A stretch of 64,000 bases of DNA from positions 334,497-398,496 of the forward strand of contig NZ_BMJA01000003.1 in the NCBI RefSeq assembly GCF_014642835.1, read 5' to 3'. This document shows, one piece after another, positions 1 through 9,771 of this stretch; the stretch's first letter is position 1, and each line of letters starts with the position of its first letter. Below the pieces are notes generated by a model. The model worked only from the letters and a program-made list of their open reading frames with translations. It was not told the origin of the DNA and ran no database searches. The position numbers and the translations under genes are program-made. Origin of the DNA: Dyella nitratireducens. GTDB lineage: Bacteria; Pseudomonadota; Gammaproteobacteria; Xanthomonadales; Rhodanobacteraceae.

Positions 1-1850
1 GTTCACCGTGTCGCCAGCCAATACACCGCCGCTGGTGAGCGAGGTCACCGTTGCGGTGCCCGTGCCGTCGTACACCTTGTTCGCCGCCGTCGCCCCCACG
101 GTGATCGCCAGCGGCGTGAGCGTGTACGAGTCCGTGCCGCCCACCAGTGTGTAGTTGCCGACGTTGGCGCTGCCAACGGCAACCAGCCCCAGCGTGCCCA
201 GGTTGAAGCCCTGCGTCGTGCTCGTCGTCGAACCGGTGCCCGTGTATGCCGTGCCACCGTTCACGTCCTTGCCCGACGTCGAACCTTCACCGCTCAGCGT
301 GAACGTGTCGCCGTTCAAACCGGTGATGGCGGCGAAGCTGCTGCCGCTGGTGCCGTCGCTGTAGATGTTCGTCGTGCCGTCGTACGTGCGCGAACCCGTC
401 AGGTTCAACGCCAGCGGCGTGATGCTGGCCGTGGTAGTGGCCGTGGTGTTGTTAACGGTGTAGTCGCCCGCATTCGCGCCGCTCGCGGCGATGCCGCTCA
501 CCGTCACCGTCTGCGCAATCACGTTGCCGTTGGTATCGTGGGCTACGTTCGCGCTGGCGAAGCTCGCACCGGTGTCGGTGAAGTTCACCGTGTCGCCAGC
601 CAATACGCCGCCGCTGGTGAGCGAGGTCACCGTTGCGATGCCCGTGCCGTCGTACACCTTGTTCGCCGCCGTCGCACCCACGGTGATCGCCAGCGGCGTG
701 AGTGTGTACTTGTCCGTGCCACCCACCAGTGTGTAGTTGCTGGCGTTGGCGCCGACCAGCGCCAGCGTGCCCAAGTTGAAGCCGCTGCCCGTGTACGCCA
801 CCCCACCGTTCACGTCCTTGCTCGATATCGAACCTTCACCGCTCAGCGTAAACGTGTCGGTACCGATACCCGTGATGGCGTCGAAGCTGCTGCCGCTGGT
901 GCCATCGCTATAGATGTTCTTCGTGCCGTCATAAGTGCGGGAGCCGGTGAGGTTCAACACCTTCGGACTGATCGTGTACGTGTCCGTCTGGCCATTTGTC
1001 GGCGTGCCGGCCAGCGTGTAGTTGCCGGTCAGTTCCGTGCCCGAGTTGGCGCCTGCGCTGTTCAGCGTCAGCCCACTCACGCCAATCTGCTGCGTGCTCG
1101 TGGGTGCGCCCGACAAGATGGTGGCGCTATAGGTACCTGCGTTCGCGCTGTACGACGTACCTTGCCCGCTCACCGTGAACTGGTCGCCATTGACGCCACT
1201 CAACGTACCCAGATCGCCACCATTGACGTTCGCCGTGCCGTCGTATTGACGCGTCCCGCTCAAGCTCAACACGTACGGCGAGATGGTGGCCGTGGTGGTC
1301 GCCGTGGTGTTGACGGTGTAGTCGCCCGCATTCGCGCCGCTCGCGGCGATGCCGCTCACCGTCACTGTCTGCGCAATCACGTTGCCGTTGGTATCGTGGG
1401 CTACGTTCGCGCTGGCGAAACTCGCACCGGTGTCGGTGAAGTTCACCGTGTCGCCAGCCAACACGCCGCCACTGGTGAGCGAGGTCACCGTTGCGGTGTT
1501 CGTACCGCTGTAAACCTTGTTCGCCGCCGTCGCGCCCACGGTGATGGCCAGCGGCGTGAGCGTGTACTTGTCCGTGCCACCCACCAGGGTGTAGTTGCCG
1601 GCGTTGGCGCCGACCAGCGCGAGCGTGCCCAAGTTGAAGCCGCTGCCCGTGTACGCCGTCCCGCCGTTCACGTCCTTGGCCGATATCGAACCTTCACCAC
1701 TCAGCGTGAACGTGTCGCCGTTCAAACCGGTGATGGCGACGAAGCTGCTGCCGCTGGTGCCGTCGCTATAGATGTTCTTCGTGCCGTCGTACGTGCGCGT
1801 ACCAGTCAGGTTGAGCACAAACGGGTTGATGGTGAACGTGTTGCCCGTGG
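1..1850. repeat. Near-identical in-frame DNA repeats inside the adhesin gene
   Basis: The stretch beginning GTTCACCGTGTCGCCAGCCA recurs at positions 1, 583 and 1441. Each copy continues for well over 100 bp with only scattered differences. Offsets are 582 and 858 bp, both multiples of three, so the copies encode the same YDG units in frame. Loss or gain of a unit by recombination would change protein length without a frameshift. Confidence 0.85.
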
Positions 1851-4800
1851 TCTCCAGCGTGTAGTTGCCGGAGGCGCTGCCGGAAAGGCTCAGGCCGGAT
1901 GAAGTGAACTGTTTGCCGCCGGTTCCCGCGTTGTCGTAGGTACCGATGTTCGCGCTCGACACCGAGCCGGTGCCGCTCACGATCACGTTCGACACATCGC
2001 CGCTGGTCACGCCGACGACCTGCCAGGTGGTGCCCGCTTGGCCGTTGGCATCGGTGTTGCCGTCGTACACGCGCGTGCCAGCGATGGTGACCAGCTTCGC
2101 GTTGACGTCATACGTGTCGTTGCCGCCCACGAAGGTGTAGTTGCTGGCCAGTTCGGTGCCTGCGTTGGCACCGGTGCCAGTCAGCGTCAGTCCGCTGACG
2201 CCGATCTGCGTGGTGCCGCTTGGCGTGCCGCTGGTGCCGCTGGCGTTGCCACCGTAGTTGCCCTTGTTCGCGCTGCTCAGCGATCCCGTGCCGCTGACGG
2301 TGAACGTGTCGCCGTTGAGGCCGGTGAAGGTGGTGGTGCCGAGCGTGCCGCTGCCAGTCGTTGCATCAAGAAGATCACTGCCGTTGACGTTCGTAGTGCC
2401 GTCGTAGGCGCGCGAGCCGCTGAAGCTGAGCACGTAGGGATTGACCGTGTACGTGACTTTACCGATTTCATAGTTGCTGGCGGTGCCGCTGCCGGTGACA
2501 AGGGTCAGGCCGTCGCCGCTGACAGCATTCACCGTCGTGGTGTTGGTGCTGGCATTGCCGCTGTTAGCCAGCGTGTAGGGGCCATCGAGGGTCAGCGTTT
2601 CGGTACCGATGCCCGTGGCGAAGCTGCCATCGGTGGAGGAAACGGCATGGCTGCCATTGGAGAAGTTGCCGTTGCTGATGCTGACCGTGGTGTTGCCGGT
2701 GTAGGTGCTCGAACCGGTGAAGTTGATCACGTAGGGCGTGATCTGGAACTGGTTGCCCGTCGATGCAATCGCGTAGTTGGAATTGCTCAAGGTCAAGCCG
2801 GTAGCGGTGAACGTACCGCTGCCCGAACCGTCGGAGTTGTACGTTCCCACGTTCGCGAGCGACACCGAGCCGCTGCCGCCGTTCACCGTGACCGAGTCGC
2901 CGGACACCACGCCGGAATTCGCATTGCCGGCCACGGCACCAGGTGCCGCCCAGGTGATGGCGCCGCTGTTGCCGGTCACCGTGGTAGTGCCGTCGTACGA
3001 GCGCACGCCGCTGAGGGTGACCGGGCGCTGGTTGATGGTGCCGGTCAGGCCCGACGGCTGCACGATGGCGTAGTTGCCGGCATCGTTGCCGGTGATGTCC
3101 CCACTGCTGATGGTGACCGCTTTGCCCGAGCCGGCGTTCTTGTTGTTGAACGTGCCGGCGATGTTGCCGCTGCTCACCTGGACGTTGTCGCCGGTCAGGA
3201 CGTCGCCCGACACATTGCCTGATGTGAGCGTCGCGCCGGTCACCGTCGCGCTGGTGGTGCCGTCGTAAACCTTCGTGGTCACCGATGCGCCGGTGATGTT
3301 CAACGGGGCCTTGGTGATGGTGTAGCTGTCCGTGCCGCCGACCAGGGTGTAGTTGCTGGCCAACTCCGTGCCAGCGTTGCTGCCGGCGTTGGCCAGCGCC
3401 AGCGAACCAAGGGTGAACGAGCCGGCGCCGGAAGTGTAGGTGCCGACATTCTTGCTCGTCGTCGCGCCCGTGCCAGTCACGGTGAACTGGTCGCCGTTGA
3501 GGCCGGTCAAGGTGCCGAACGTGTTGGCGTTGTCGGCATTGGTGACGTTGCCGGAAAGGCTGGAATAGATGTTGGTGGTGGTGTCGTACACGCGCGTGGC
3601 GCTGAGGTTCAGCACATAAGGCGTGATGGTGCCAGTACCCGTCGCCGTCGTTGGCAGGATGTAGTTCGACAGCAAGGTGCTGGCGTTGTCGACCTTCCAG
3701 TCGGACGACACCAGGGTCGAATTGACCACGCTGCCATTGACGCCATTGACATTGGGTGACGCATAACTCGCCGTCGCCGACTGCGGCAGCGTGGCGCCCT
3801 GCCCGCTCACCCAGCCACTGTTGGAATTCCCTGCGACGGCGCCGATGGTGTAGTCGCCTGCAGTGAGCGTCGCGGAGGTGCTGCCGTCGTAAACCTTGGT
3901 GGGGTTGCCGGTGATGGTGACGCTGAGCGGCCGCGGCGTGATGCTGGCGGTCAGTCCGGTGGGATTCACCACATAGTAGTCATTGGACTTGTCGCCGGCC
4001 GTGCCGGCACTCAGCGAAAAGCCGTTGACGCCGGTGACGCTGAGGTTGTTGCCGACGTTGGCCGTGCTGAACGTGCCGGTGGTACCCGTGGCCGACAAGG
4101 TGACGTCGTTTGCGTTGTCCGCACCCACGAAGCCGCTGAGCGTGGCGTTCTGGGTATCGAACGTGAAGCTGTTGTTGGCACCGAACGTGGCGGTGGTGGT
4201 GCCGTCGTATACCTTGCCGTTGGCGACGATGCCGCTGATGGTCAACGGCGCCTGCGTGATGTTGGCGGCGAGGGCCGGCTGCACCAGGTTGTAATTGCCG
4301 GCCGAGGTGCCGCCGAGGCTGAAGAGGGTAGACACCGTCTGGCCGTTGCCCGCGTCCGCCGACGCGAACGTGCCGGCCACGGTCGAACCGGTGACGGCGC
4401 CATTGCCGGCGATGCTGCCGGTGGTGGTGGTGCCGATGGTCAGCGTGATGGCGCTGTTGTTCTTGTCCACGTCGGCAAGGCCGGCCAACTGGCCGTTGAC
4501 GATGTTGACGGTGGCGTTGTTGGTCGTGTCGTAGACCTTGTTCTGCGCATAGACGCCGGTGACGTACAACGGCGCCGGCGTGATGGTGCCCATGCCGCTC
4601 ACGTTGTAGACCAGGTTGTAGTTGGTCAGCAGTGTGCCGCCGTTGGCAGCGTAGTTGTTCTGCGTGAGCGTGCCGGTGACGCCGATCTGATTGCTGAGCA
4701 CGTTGCCGTTGACGTCGCGAACCACGTTCGGCGACGCATAGGTGAACGATGCCGTGGGCGTGATGGTGGCGCCCTCGCCACTGACCCAACCGCTGTCCTT

Positions 4801-7800
4801 CGTGCCGCTGGTGTTGTTGTCAACGTAGCCGTAAACGGTGAAGTTGCCGTTGGAGAGCGGCAGCACCGTCGTGTTGCCGTCGTACTGCTTGATGACGCCG
4901 TTGAGCGTGATGTACAGAGTCTTGGCGACGATGCTGCCAGTACCGGTGACGCTCTCAGGGAAGGTGTAGTTGGTCTGCCAGTTGGCGGAGCAACCGGTGC
5001 AGGTGAAATCCGCCAACGTCAGATTGCTGACGCTGAGCGGCTGCGAGCCGACGTTGGCGCTGGCGAAAAAGCCGGTGAGATTCGCACTTGCAGACAGCGC
5101 GATGCCGCTGTCGCCGGCCTGCGCGCCGCCGAGTACGAGAACCGCACTTCCCAGCGGAACCGAACCGGGGTTGGTGGTGCTCGATCCGGTGATGGCGATC
5201 GTGTTGGTGCCGTCGTAGACCTTGCTGCCGCTGGCTCCCGTGACGAGTATGCCCGTCAATCCTGCGGGCGTGATGGTGCCGTAGCCCAGCGCCTGGGTCG
5301 GCAACGAGTAGTTCGACAGCAAGGTGTTGCCGTTGGCCGTGTAGTTGCCGCTGGACAGCGCCGCGACAACGCCCCACGTACCGGCATTGCCCTCGTAGCT
5401 GCCTGGACCCGGGGCAGCGCCGTTGGCGGTGTCGTAGTAGTTGCCCATGGCCGGGCCGTTCAGCGTGATGCTTTCGCCCGGAATCACGCCCGACAGCGTG
5501 TAGTTGCCGCTGGACAGCGGGGCCGACGTGTCGCTGGCGCCGTCATAGGTGCGCGTGGGATTGCCGTTGATGGTCACCGTCAGCGGCGCGGGCGTGATGT
5601 GGCCGCTGCCGACGACGCTGGTGTTGAACGTGTAGTTGCCGGCCTTGGCGCCGTTGGCGAAGTTGAGATCCGACGATTGCAGCGTGGCCGTCACCGTGTC
5701 GGTGCCGACGTTGGGCGCACTGGCGCCGGAGTAGACCGCAGGCGCCTGGTTCACCGAAACGGTCTGGCCCGACACGACGTTGGCGACCGTGAAGTTGCCC
5801 GTGGACAGCGTGGCGTAATTGGTGCCGTCGTAGATCTTGTCGGCGCTGCCGCTGAACTCGATGTCCAACACCCGCGGCGTGATGTTCGCAGTGAGGCCGG
5901 TCGGCGCGTTGACGGTGTAGTTGCTGTTGTCGACGGACAGGCCGTTGACCGCGACTGCCAGGCCGGTGCCGGCATCCGACTGGCTGAAAGTCCCCGTGGC
6001 CGACCCCGTCAAATGCACGCTGTCGCCGTTCAACGCAGGGCTGAGCTGGGCGCCGCTGGTGTTCAGGGTGTCCGCGGTGGTGCCGTCGTAGGTCTTGTTG
6101 TTCGCGGTGATGCCGCTGACGGTGAGCGCGTAGCGGGCAATGTCGGCGGTCAGGTTCGTGGGTGCGATCAGTTGATAGTCCGCGACCTTGGTGGCGGCGA
6201 CACCGGCGGAATCCGTCGTATCCACCAGGGCGAAGCCGCTGAGCGCGACGGCGATGTTGTTGCCAGCATTGGCGCTGGCGAAGATGCCGACGGCGTTGCT
6301 CTTGTCGAGCGTGACGTGATCGGTGCTGAGCACGCCGTAGATGTTGGCGTTGCTGGTGTCCAGCGTGTCGCTGGTGGTCTGGTCGTAGGTCTTGTTGGTG
6401 GCCAGTACGCCACTCAGCTGTACCGGCGCCGGTGTGATGACGCCGTAGCCGGCCGTCGCGTCCTGGGCTAGCGCGGCGCTGGTGATGGAGGTGGCCGTGG
6501 GCAGGATGTAGTTGGAGAGCTTGGTACCTGAGCCAACGACGAAGTTGGTGCTGGTGAAGCTGGCGTTGACCGCCACCTGGCCACCGCCCGGCGTAGTGCC
6601 GCCGTTGGTGTTGACGTCGGCGCTGGCGTAGCCCACCGAACTGGGCTGGTTCACCGTGATGCTCTGCCCCGCGGCAAGGCCGGTGATGTAGTAGTTGGCC
6701 GAAGTCAGCGTGGCCGTGGTGGTGCCGTCGTACACCTTGGTGGGGTCGCCGATGATGGTGGCGTACAACTGCGCCGCGACGATCTGGCCGATGTTCGCCG
6801 TCCTGGACGCGCCAGACAGGGTGTAGCCGTAAACCGGCGTGCTGCCGTTGACGATGTTGAAGCCGGCGATGGACGACGGCGAGGTCACCGTAAGGCCGGT
6901 GCCCACGTCGGACTGGCTGTACGTACCGGCGGCCGACGCAATGGTGTCGCCGTTGATCAAACCACTGGTGCTGAGATTGGACGCCGCAAGCGATGCGCTG
7001 GTGGTGCCGTCATAGGTTTTCGACACGGTGCCGGTGACGCCCGAGACCGACAGCGTGGGCGCCAAACTGTAGAACACACCGTTGCCTGTGGCGGCCGCCG
7101 CCGTGCCGATCGGCGCGTTGTACTGAATGAAGTTGGGCGCGAGGCCGCCCAGTTTCTCGCCGGTGGCCGTGGGGCTGGCGCTGTAGATCGCCCAGTTGCC
7201 GCCCAAACCCGACGCGCCGGCGTTGTTGACGAAGGCATTGCCCGCGTTCAATACCGTCTTGCCGCTGGCGCCGGTATTGGTGATGGCGGCGTTGAGGTTG
7301 ACGTTGTTGCTTGCGGTCAGCGTGAGCGTCGTGTTGGCACTCCACGTCACCGCTTGATTGACGTTGACATTGCCGGAGGTACCGCTGGCACCGTTAGCGC
7401 TGGTGAACGCGACGTTGCCGTTGGCGAGCTGGGTTTCAAGATTGGTGGCGGTGATATCGCCGCCGCTGGCGGCGATGGTGAAATCAGTGGGATCAACCAG
7501 CCACGTGCCATCCTTGCCACCGGCTGCCTTGGTGGTGATGACGGCGCCATCGGCGATGTGCGCCTGCGCGCCACTGGTTTCGATGGCACCGCCATTGCCA
7601 CCCTTCGGCGCACTCGCATCAAGCGTCCCGCCGACATTCACCTGCCCTGCCGTCATGCCGCCCAGCAACGTGATTTCGCCGTTGTGGTTCTGCACGGTCT
7701 GCGCCTGCACGCGACCGCTGTTATTCACCACGCTGGCAAGCAGGCTGTCTTTGGCGCCCGCGGTCATGATCACGCGGCCACCGTCGGCGACGACCAGCTG

Positions 7801-8565
7801 GCGATTCTCCACCAGGTTGTTCAGCGTGCTCTGATCGACCTGCAGGTGCACGACCTGGTTGCCGGAGAACGTCAGCGTGACGGCGCTGCCGCCGCCCATC
7901 GCCACCGTGCCCAGCTGCGCGGTGACCACGCCCTGGTTCGAAACCTGGTTGCCGAGCAAGGCGATGTAACCGCCGTTGTTCGCCGTCAGGCTGCCGCGAT
8001 TGATGATGCTGCCCTTGCCATTGCCGCTGAAACGGCGATCGCTGGAATCGAGCGTGCTGTCGTCGAAATCCAGCGTGGAGGCCACCAGGCCACCGACGTT
8101 CACCTGCGCACTCTGCCCGAACAAGATGCCGTTCGGGTTGATCAGCCAGACCTGGCCGTTGGCATTGAGGTGGCCGAAGATTTCGCTGGGCGTGCTGCTG
8201 AAAATGCGATTGATCGCGATCGCACCGCTGCCCGGCTGCAGGAAGTTCACCGTCTGGTCCGGCGCGATGTCGAAGCTTTGCCAGTTCAGTGACAAGGTCT
8301 GGCTGTTCTGCCGGATCGTGGTGGTGTTGCCCACCTGCTGGATCTGTCCCGAGCCGCCAATGATCTGGCCGCCGATCGGGCCGCCGCTGGCCTGGGCCAG
8401 CCCGGTCATGCCCAGCGCGGTTGCCAGCAGCGAAAGCGCGGCAAGCCTGCGGCCTATGACGTGCGTGCGTGAAGCGATGTCAGGAACGATGGAAGTGCGG
8501 GCATCAAGCACGACAACATCCCTCGCACCGAAGCGATTCCGGTACAGACGACGGCTAGAACTCAT
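1..8565 (-). CDS. Filamentous haemagglutinin-like two-partner-secretion adhesin with YDG repeats (C-terminus beyond window)
   Basis: One frame stays open from the ATG at 8565 to the window edge (2855 codons, no stop seen), so the C-terminus is missing. An AGGTG Shine-Dalgarno lies 8 nt before the ATG. The first ~60 residues form an extended Sec signal ending near LAQAS. A TPS (haemagglutination-activity) domain follows, with the hallmark INPNGILFGQ and NRIFSSTPSEIFGHL segments. From about residue 515 on, roughly two dozen units of ~100 residues each carry a YDGTT-type motif and GLNGDTFTLSG-like strands, as in YDG/MBG repeat adhesins. By family, this is a surface beta-helical adhesin exported through an outer-membrane TpsB pore. 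No TpsB gene is in the window. The last ~650 codons visible contain near-identical DNA repeats. Substrate or receptor is unknown. Confidence 0.9.
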   Translation of the reverse strand, partial: MSSSRRLYRNRFGARDVVVLDARTSIVPDIASRTHVIGRRLAALSLLATALGMTGLAQASGGPIGGQIIGGSGQIQQVGNTTTIRQNSQTLSLNWQSFDIAPDQTVNFLQPGSGAIAINRIFSSTPSEIFGHLNANGQVWLINPNGILFGQSAQVNVGGLVASTLDFDDSTLDSSDRRFSGNGKGSIINRGSLTANNGGYIALLGNQVSNQGVVTAQLGTVAMGGGSAVTLTFSGNQVVHLQVDQSTLNNLVENRQLVVADGGRVIMTAGAKDSLLASVVNNSGRVQAQTVQNHNGEITLLGGMTAGQVNVGGTLDASAPKGGNGGAIETSGAQAHIADGAVITTKAAGGKDGTWLVDPTDFTIAASGGDITATNLETQLANGNVAFTSANGASGTSGNVNVNQAVTWSANTTLTLTASNNVNLNAAITNTGASGKTVLNAGNAFVNNAGASGLGGNWAIYSASPTATGEKLGGLAPNFIQYNAPIGTAAAATGNGVFYSLAPTLSVSGVTGTVSKTYDGTTSASLAASNLSTSGLINGDTIASAAGTYSQSDVGTGLTVTSPSSIAGFNIVNGSTPVYGYTLSGASRTANIGQIVAAQLYATIIGDPTKVYDGTTTATLTSANYYITGLAAGQSITVNQPSSVGYASADVNTNGGTTPGGGQVAVNASFTSTNFVVGSGTKLSNYILPTATSITSAALAQDATAGYGVITPAPVQLSGVLATNKTYDQTTSDTLDTSNANIYGVLSTDHVTLDKSNAVGIFASANAGNNIAVALSGFALVDTTDSAGVAATKVADYQLIAPTNLTADIARYALTVSGITANNKTYDGTTADTLNTSGAQLSPALNGDSVHLTGSATGTFSQSDAGTGLAVAVNGLSVDNSNYTVNAPTGLTANITPRVLDIEFSGSADKIYDGTNYATLSTGNFTVANVVSGQTVSVNQAPAVYSGASAPNVGTDTVTATLQSSDLNFANGAKAGNYTFNTSVVGSGHITPAPLTVTINGNPTRTYDGASDTSAPLSSGNYTLSGVIPGESITLNGPAMGNYYDTANGAAPGPGSYEGNAGTWGVVAALSSGNYTANGNTLLSNYSLPTQALGYGTITPAGLTGILVTGASGSKVYDGTNTIAITGSSTTNPGSVPLGSAVLVLGGAQAGDSGIALSASANLTGFFASANVGSQPLSVSNLTLADFTCTGCSANWQTNYTFPESVTGTGSIVAKTLYITLNGVIKQYDGNTTVLPLSNGNFTVYGYVDNNTSGTKDSGWVSGEGATITPTASFTYASPNVVRDVNGNVLSNQIGVTGTLTQNNYAANGGTLLTNYNLVYNVSGMGTITPAPLYVTGVYAQNKVYDTTNNATVNIVNGQLAGLADVDKNNSAITLTIGTTTTGSIAGNGAVTGSTVAGTFASADAGNGQTVSTLFSLGGTSAGNYNLVQPALAANITQAPLTISGIVANGKVYDGTTTATFGANNSFTFDTQNATLSGFVGADNANDVTLSATGTTGTFSTANVGNNLSVTGVNGFSLSAGTAGDKSNDYYVVNPTGLTASITPRPLSVTITGNPTKVYDGSTSATLTAGDYTIGAVAGNSNSGWVSGQGATLPQSATASYASPNVNGVNGSVVNSTLVSSDWKVDNASTLLSNYILPTTATGTGTITPYVLNLSATRVYDTTTNIYSSLSGNVTNADNANTFGTLTGLNGDQFTVTGTGATTSKNVGTYTSGAGSFTLGSLALANAGSNAGTELASNYTLVGGTDSYTITKAPLNITGASVTTKVYDGTTSATVTGATLTSGNVSGDVLTGDNVQVSSGNIAGTFNNKNAGSGKAVTISSGDITGNDAGNYAIVQPSGLTGTINQRPVTLSGVRSYDGTTTVTGNSGAITWAAPGAVAGNANSGVVSGDSVTVNGGSGSVSLANVGTYNSDGSGSGTFTATGLTLSNSNYAIASTGNQFQITPYVINFTGSSTYTGNTTVSISNGNFSNGSHAVSSTDGSFATGIGTETLTLDGPYTLANSGNASTNTTTVNAVSGDGLTLVTGSGTASNYEIGKVTYTVNPYVLSFSGSRAYDGTTNVNGSDLLDATTGSGTLGTTTFTGLNGDTFTVSGTGSLSSANKGNYGGNASGTSGTPSGTTQIGVSGLTLTGTGANAGTELASNYTFVGGNDTYDVNAKLVTIAGTRVYDGNTDANGQAGTTWQVVGVTSGDVSNVIVSGTGSVSSANIGTYDNAGTGGKQFTSSGLSLSGSASGNYTLETTGNTFTINPFVLNLTGTRTYDGTKNIYSDGTSGSSFVAITGLNGDTFTLSGEGSISAKDVNGGTAYTGSGFNLGTLALVGANAGNYTLVGGTDKYTLTPLAITVGATAANKVYSGTNTATVTSLTSGGVLAGDTVNFTDTGASFASANVAHDTNGNVIAQTVTVSGIAASGANAGDYTVNTTATTTATISPYVLSLSGTRQYDGTANVNGGDLGTLSGVNGDQFTVSGQGTSYSANAGTYSATILSGAPTSTQQIGVSGLTLNSAGANSGTELTGNYTLAGTPTNGQTDTYTISPKVLNLTGSRTYDGTKNIYSDGTSGSSFDAITGIGTDTFTLSGEGSISSKDVNGGVAYTGSGFNLGTLALVGANASNYTLVGGTDKYTLTPLAITVGATAANKVYDGTGIATVTSLTSGGVLAGDTVNFTDTGASFASANVAHDTNGNVIAQTVTVSGIAASGANAGDYTVNNTTATTTASITPLALNLTGSRTYDGTTNIYSDGTSGSSFAAITGLNGDTFTLSGEGSTSGKDVNGGTAYTGTGSTTSTTQGFNLGTLGLVAVGSANVGNYTLVGGTDSYTLTPLAITVGATAANKVYDGTGTATVTSLTSGGVLAGDTVN

Positions 8566-9075
8566 GGCACTACACCTGATTTAAGTTTAGGGATTGGCAG
8601 CCTTGTCACACGTGACGCGGGGGGTTGCTTGCTCGCGCACGCTTCAAATGACACGCGCAACACAGCGATCCGGCCTGAATCCGGCTCCCGTCGCAGCCGA
8701 CAAAAATCGGCCGCAAACGAGCGCTGACTCAAAGCCAGTCACATGACGCGTGGTGTTTCGACAGGCGACCCCTGTTTGGCTCGCCCAGACCTCACGTACA
8801 ACTCATGACCCGTCCACGAGTCACAACGTACGAATGAGATCTCCCCCTGTTCCCTCTGCTTTTCACGAAAGTGATGATTTGCTGCTTGAAACGCGACGGC
8901 GTACCCATTTCCTCAGGTGATTTTTTGCGACGATTGCACTCGTCTACTTCCCTGTTTTTTGCGCCACTTCGCAGCGAGCGAACTGTAAGTACTCGGCGCC
9001 CTTCCCACAATCTCAAATCCTGACCATTTCTTGCATTTTCTTGCGGCTGTTAAAGCGCTTGAAACGTTGGCCCTC
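8566..9075. other. Intergenic region upstream of the adhesin gene
   Basis: About 510 bp between the adhesin start and the response regulator stop. It should hold the adhesin promoter on the minus strand. The only recognisable element is CACACGTGACG at 8607-8617, which resembles the core of the block shared by the galE and wza upstream regions. Short reading frames here look random (basic, low complexity), and I call no gene. Confidence 0.5.
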
Positions 9076-9771
9076 TCAATTCAAGGCCAAGGTGTAACCC
9101 ACTCCTCGTACGGCAAGCAGCGGCAATGTTTCGCCGGATTTTTTCGTCACTTTCTGCCGTAGCCGATGGATCAGCATTTCCAGCCGCGCCGGGTCGAACC
9201 CGGGAATGATCGTCGCCAGTTCATCGATCAATTCGGCGCGCGGCGTCGGTTCTGGCGTTGAAGCCGCCAAACGGTTGAGCAGCAGACGCTCCGGCATCGA
9301 TAGCGCGATGATCACGCCATTGGGTGCCACCAGCCGCCATCCGCCCGATTCCAGATGCCAGCCCGTGGCGGCGAGTTCATACGACGCCGCATTGCCCACG
9401 CGGCGACTCAGGCTGTGCAGCGAAGCGGCCAGCACTTCCACATCGACCGGCTTGCTGAGATAGACGTCGGCGCCTTCGATCAAACCCCGCACGCGATGCG
9501 CGGTGGAATCCAGCGCGGACAGCACCACGATGCCGATATCCGACAGCGCGCGCAGCTGGCTCACAATCTTGAACCCGTCTTCGTTAGGCAGTGCAATATC
9601 CAGCACCAGCAAGCGGTAGCGTTCAACCACGATCGAGCGGTAGAGCTCCGCCGCCGTGCCGACGCCTACCGCATTGAAACCAAAAGCCTTTAACCCTGGC
9701 ACCAGAATGTGGTCTCGCAACTGCGCGTCGTCTTCCACAACGAGCACGTTGCCCTTTGCGCTTTCAACCAT
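9076..9771 (-). CDS. OmpR/PhoB-family response regulator (orphan)
   Basis: A 231-residue two-component regulator. The receiver domain covers about residues 8-120, with the acidic pair in VVEDD, the predicted phospho-acceptor Asp58 in LLVLDIALPNEDGF and the conserved Lys in YLSKPVD. A C-terminal winged-helix DNA-binding domain ends with RLRQKVTKKSGETLPLLAVRGVGYTLAL. The ATG at 9771 is preferred over the longer frame to 9837, because the receiver fold begins right after it and a GGAG/GGGG purine stretch precedes it. No sensor kinase is adjacent. It lies upstream of the adhesin gene on the same strand, 510 bp away, so control of adhesin expression is plausible but is inference. Confidence 0.88.
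   Translation of the reverse strand: MVESAKGNVLVVEDDAQLRDHILVPGLKAFGFNAVGVGTAAELYRSIVVERYRLLVLDIALPNEDGFKIVSQLRALSDIGIVVLSALDSTAHRVRGLIEGADVYLSKPVDVEVLAASLHSLSRRVGNAASYELAATGWHLESGGWRLVAPNGVIIALSMPERLLLNRLAASTPEPTPRAELIDELATIIPGFDPARLEMLIHRLRQKVTKKSGETLPLLAVRGVGYTLALN

Noticed and set aside
538-1902. Long plus-strand frames within 1-8300
   Set aside because: Each is the mirror of the adhesin codons on the opposite strand (same codon register), with Arg/Val/Ala-rich composition and no family signature.
3980-4789. Long minus-strand frame rich in His, Arg and Gln inside the adhesin region
   Set aside because: It is out of frame with the adhesin and has low-complexity composition caused by the repeat DNA; the adhesin frame is continuous through it.
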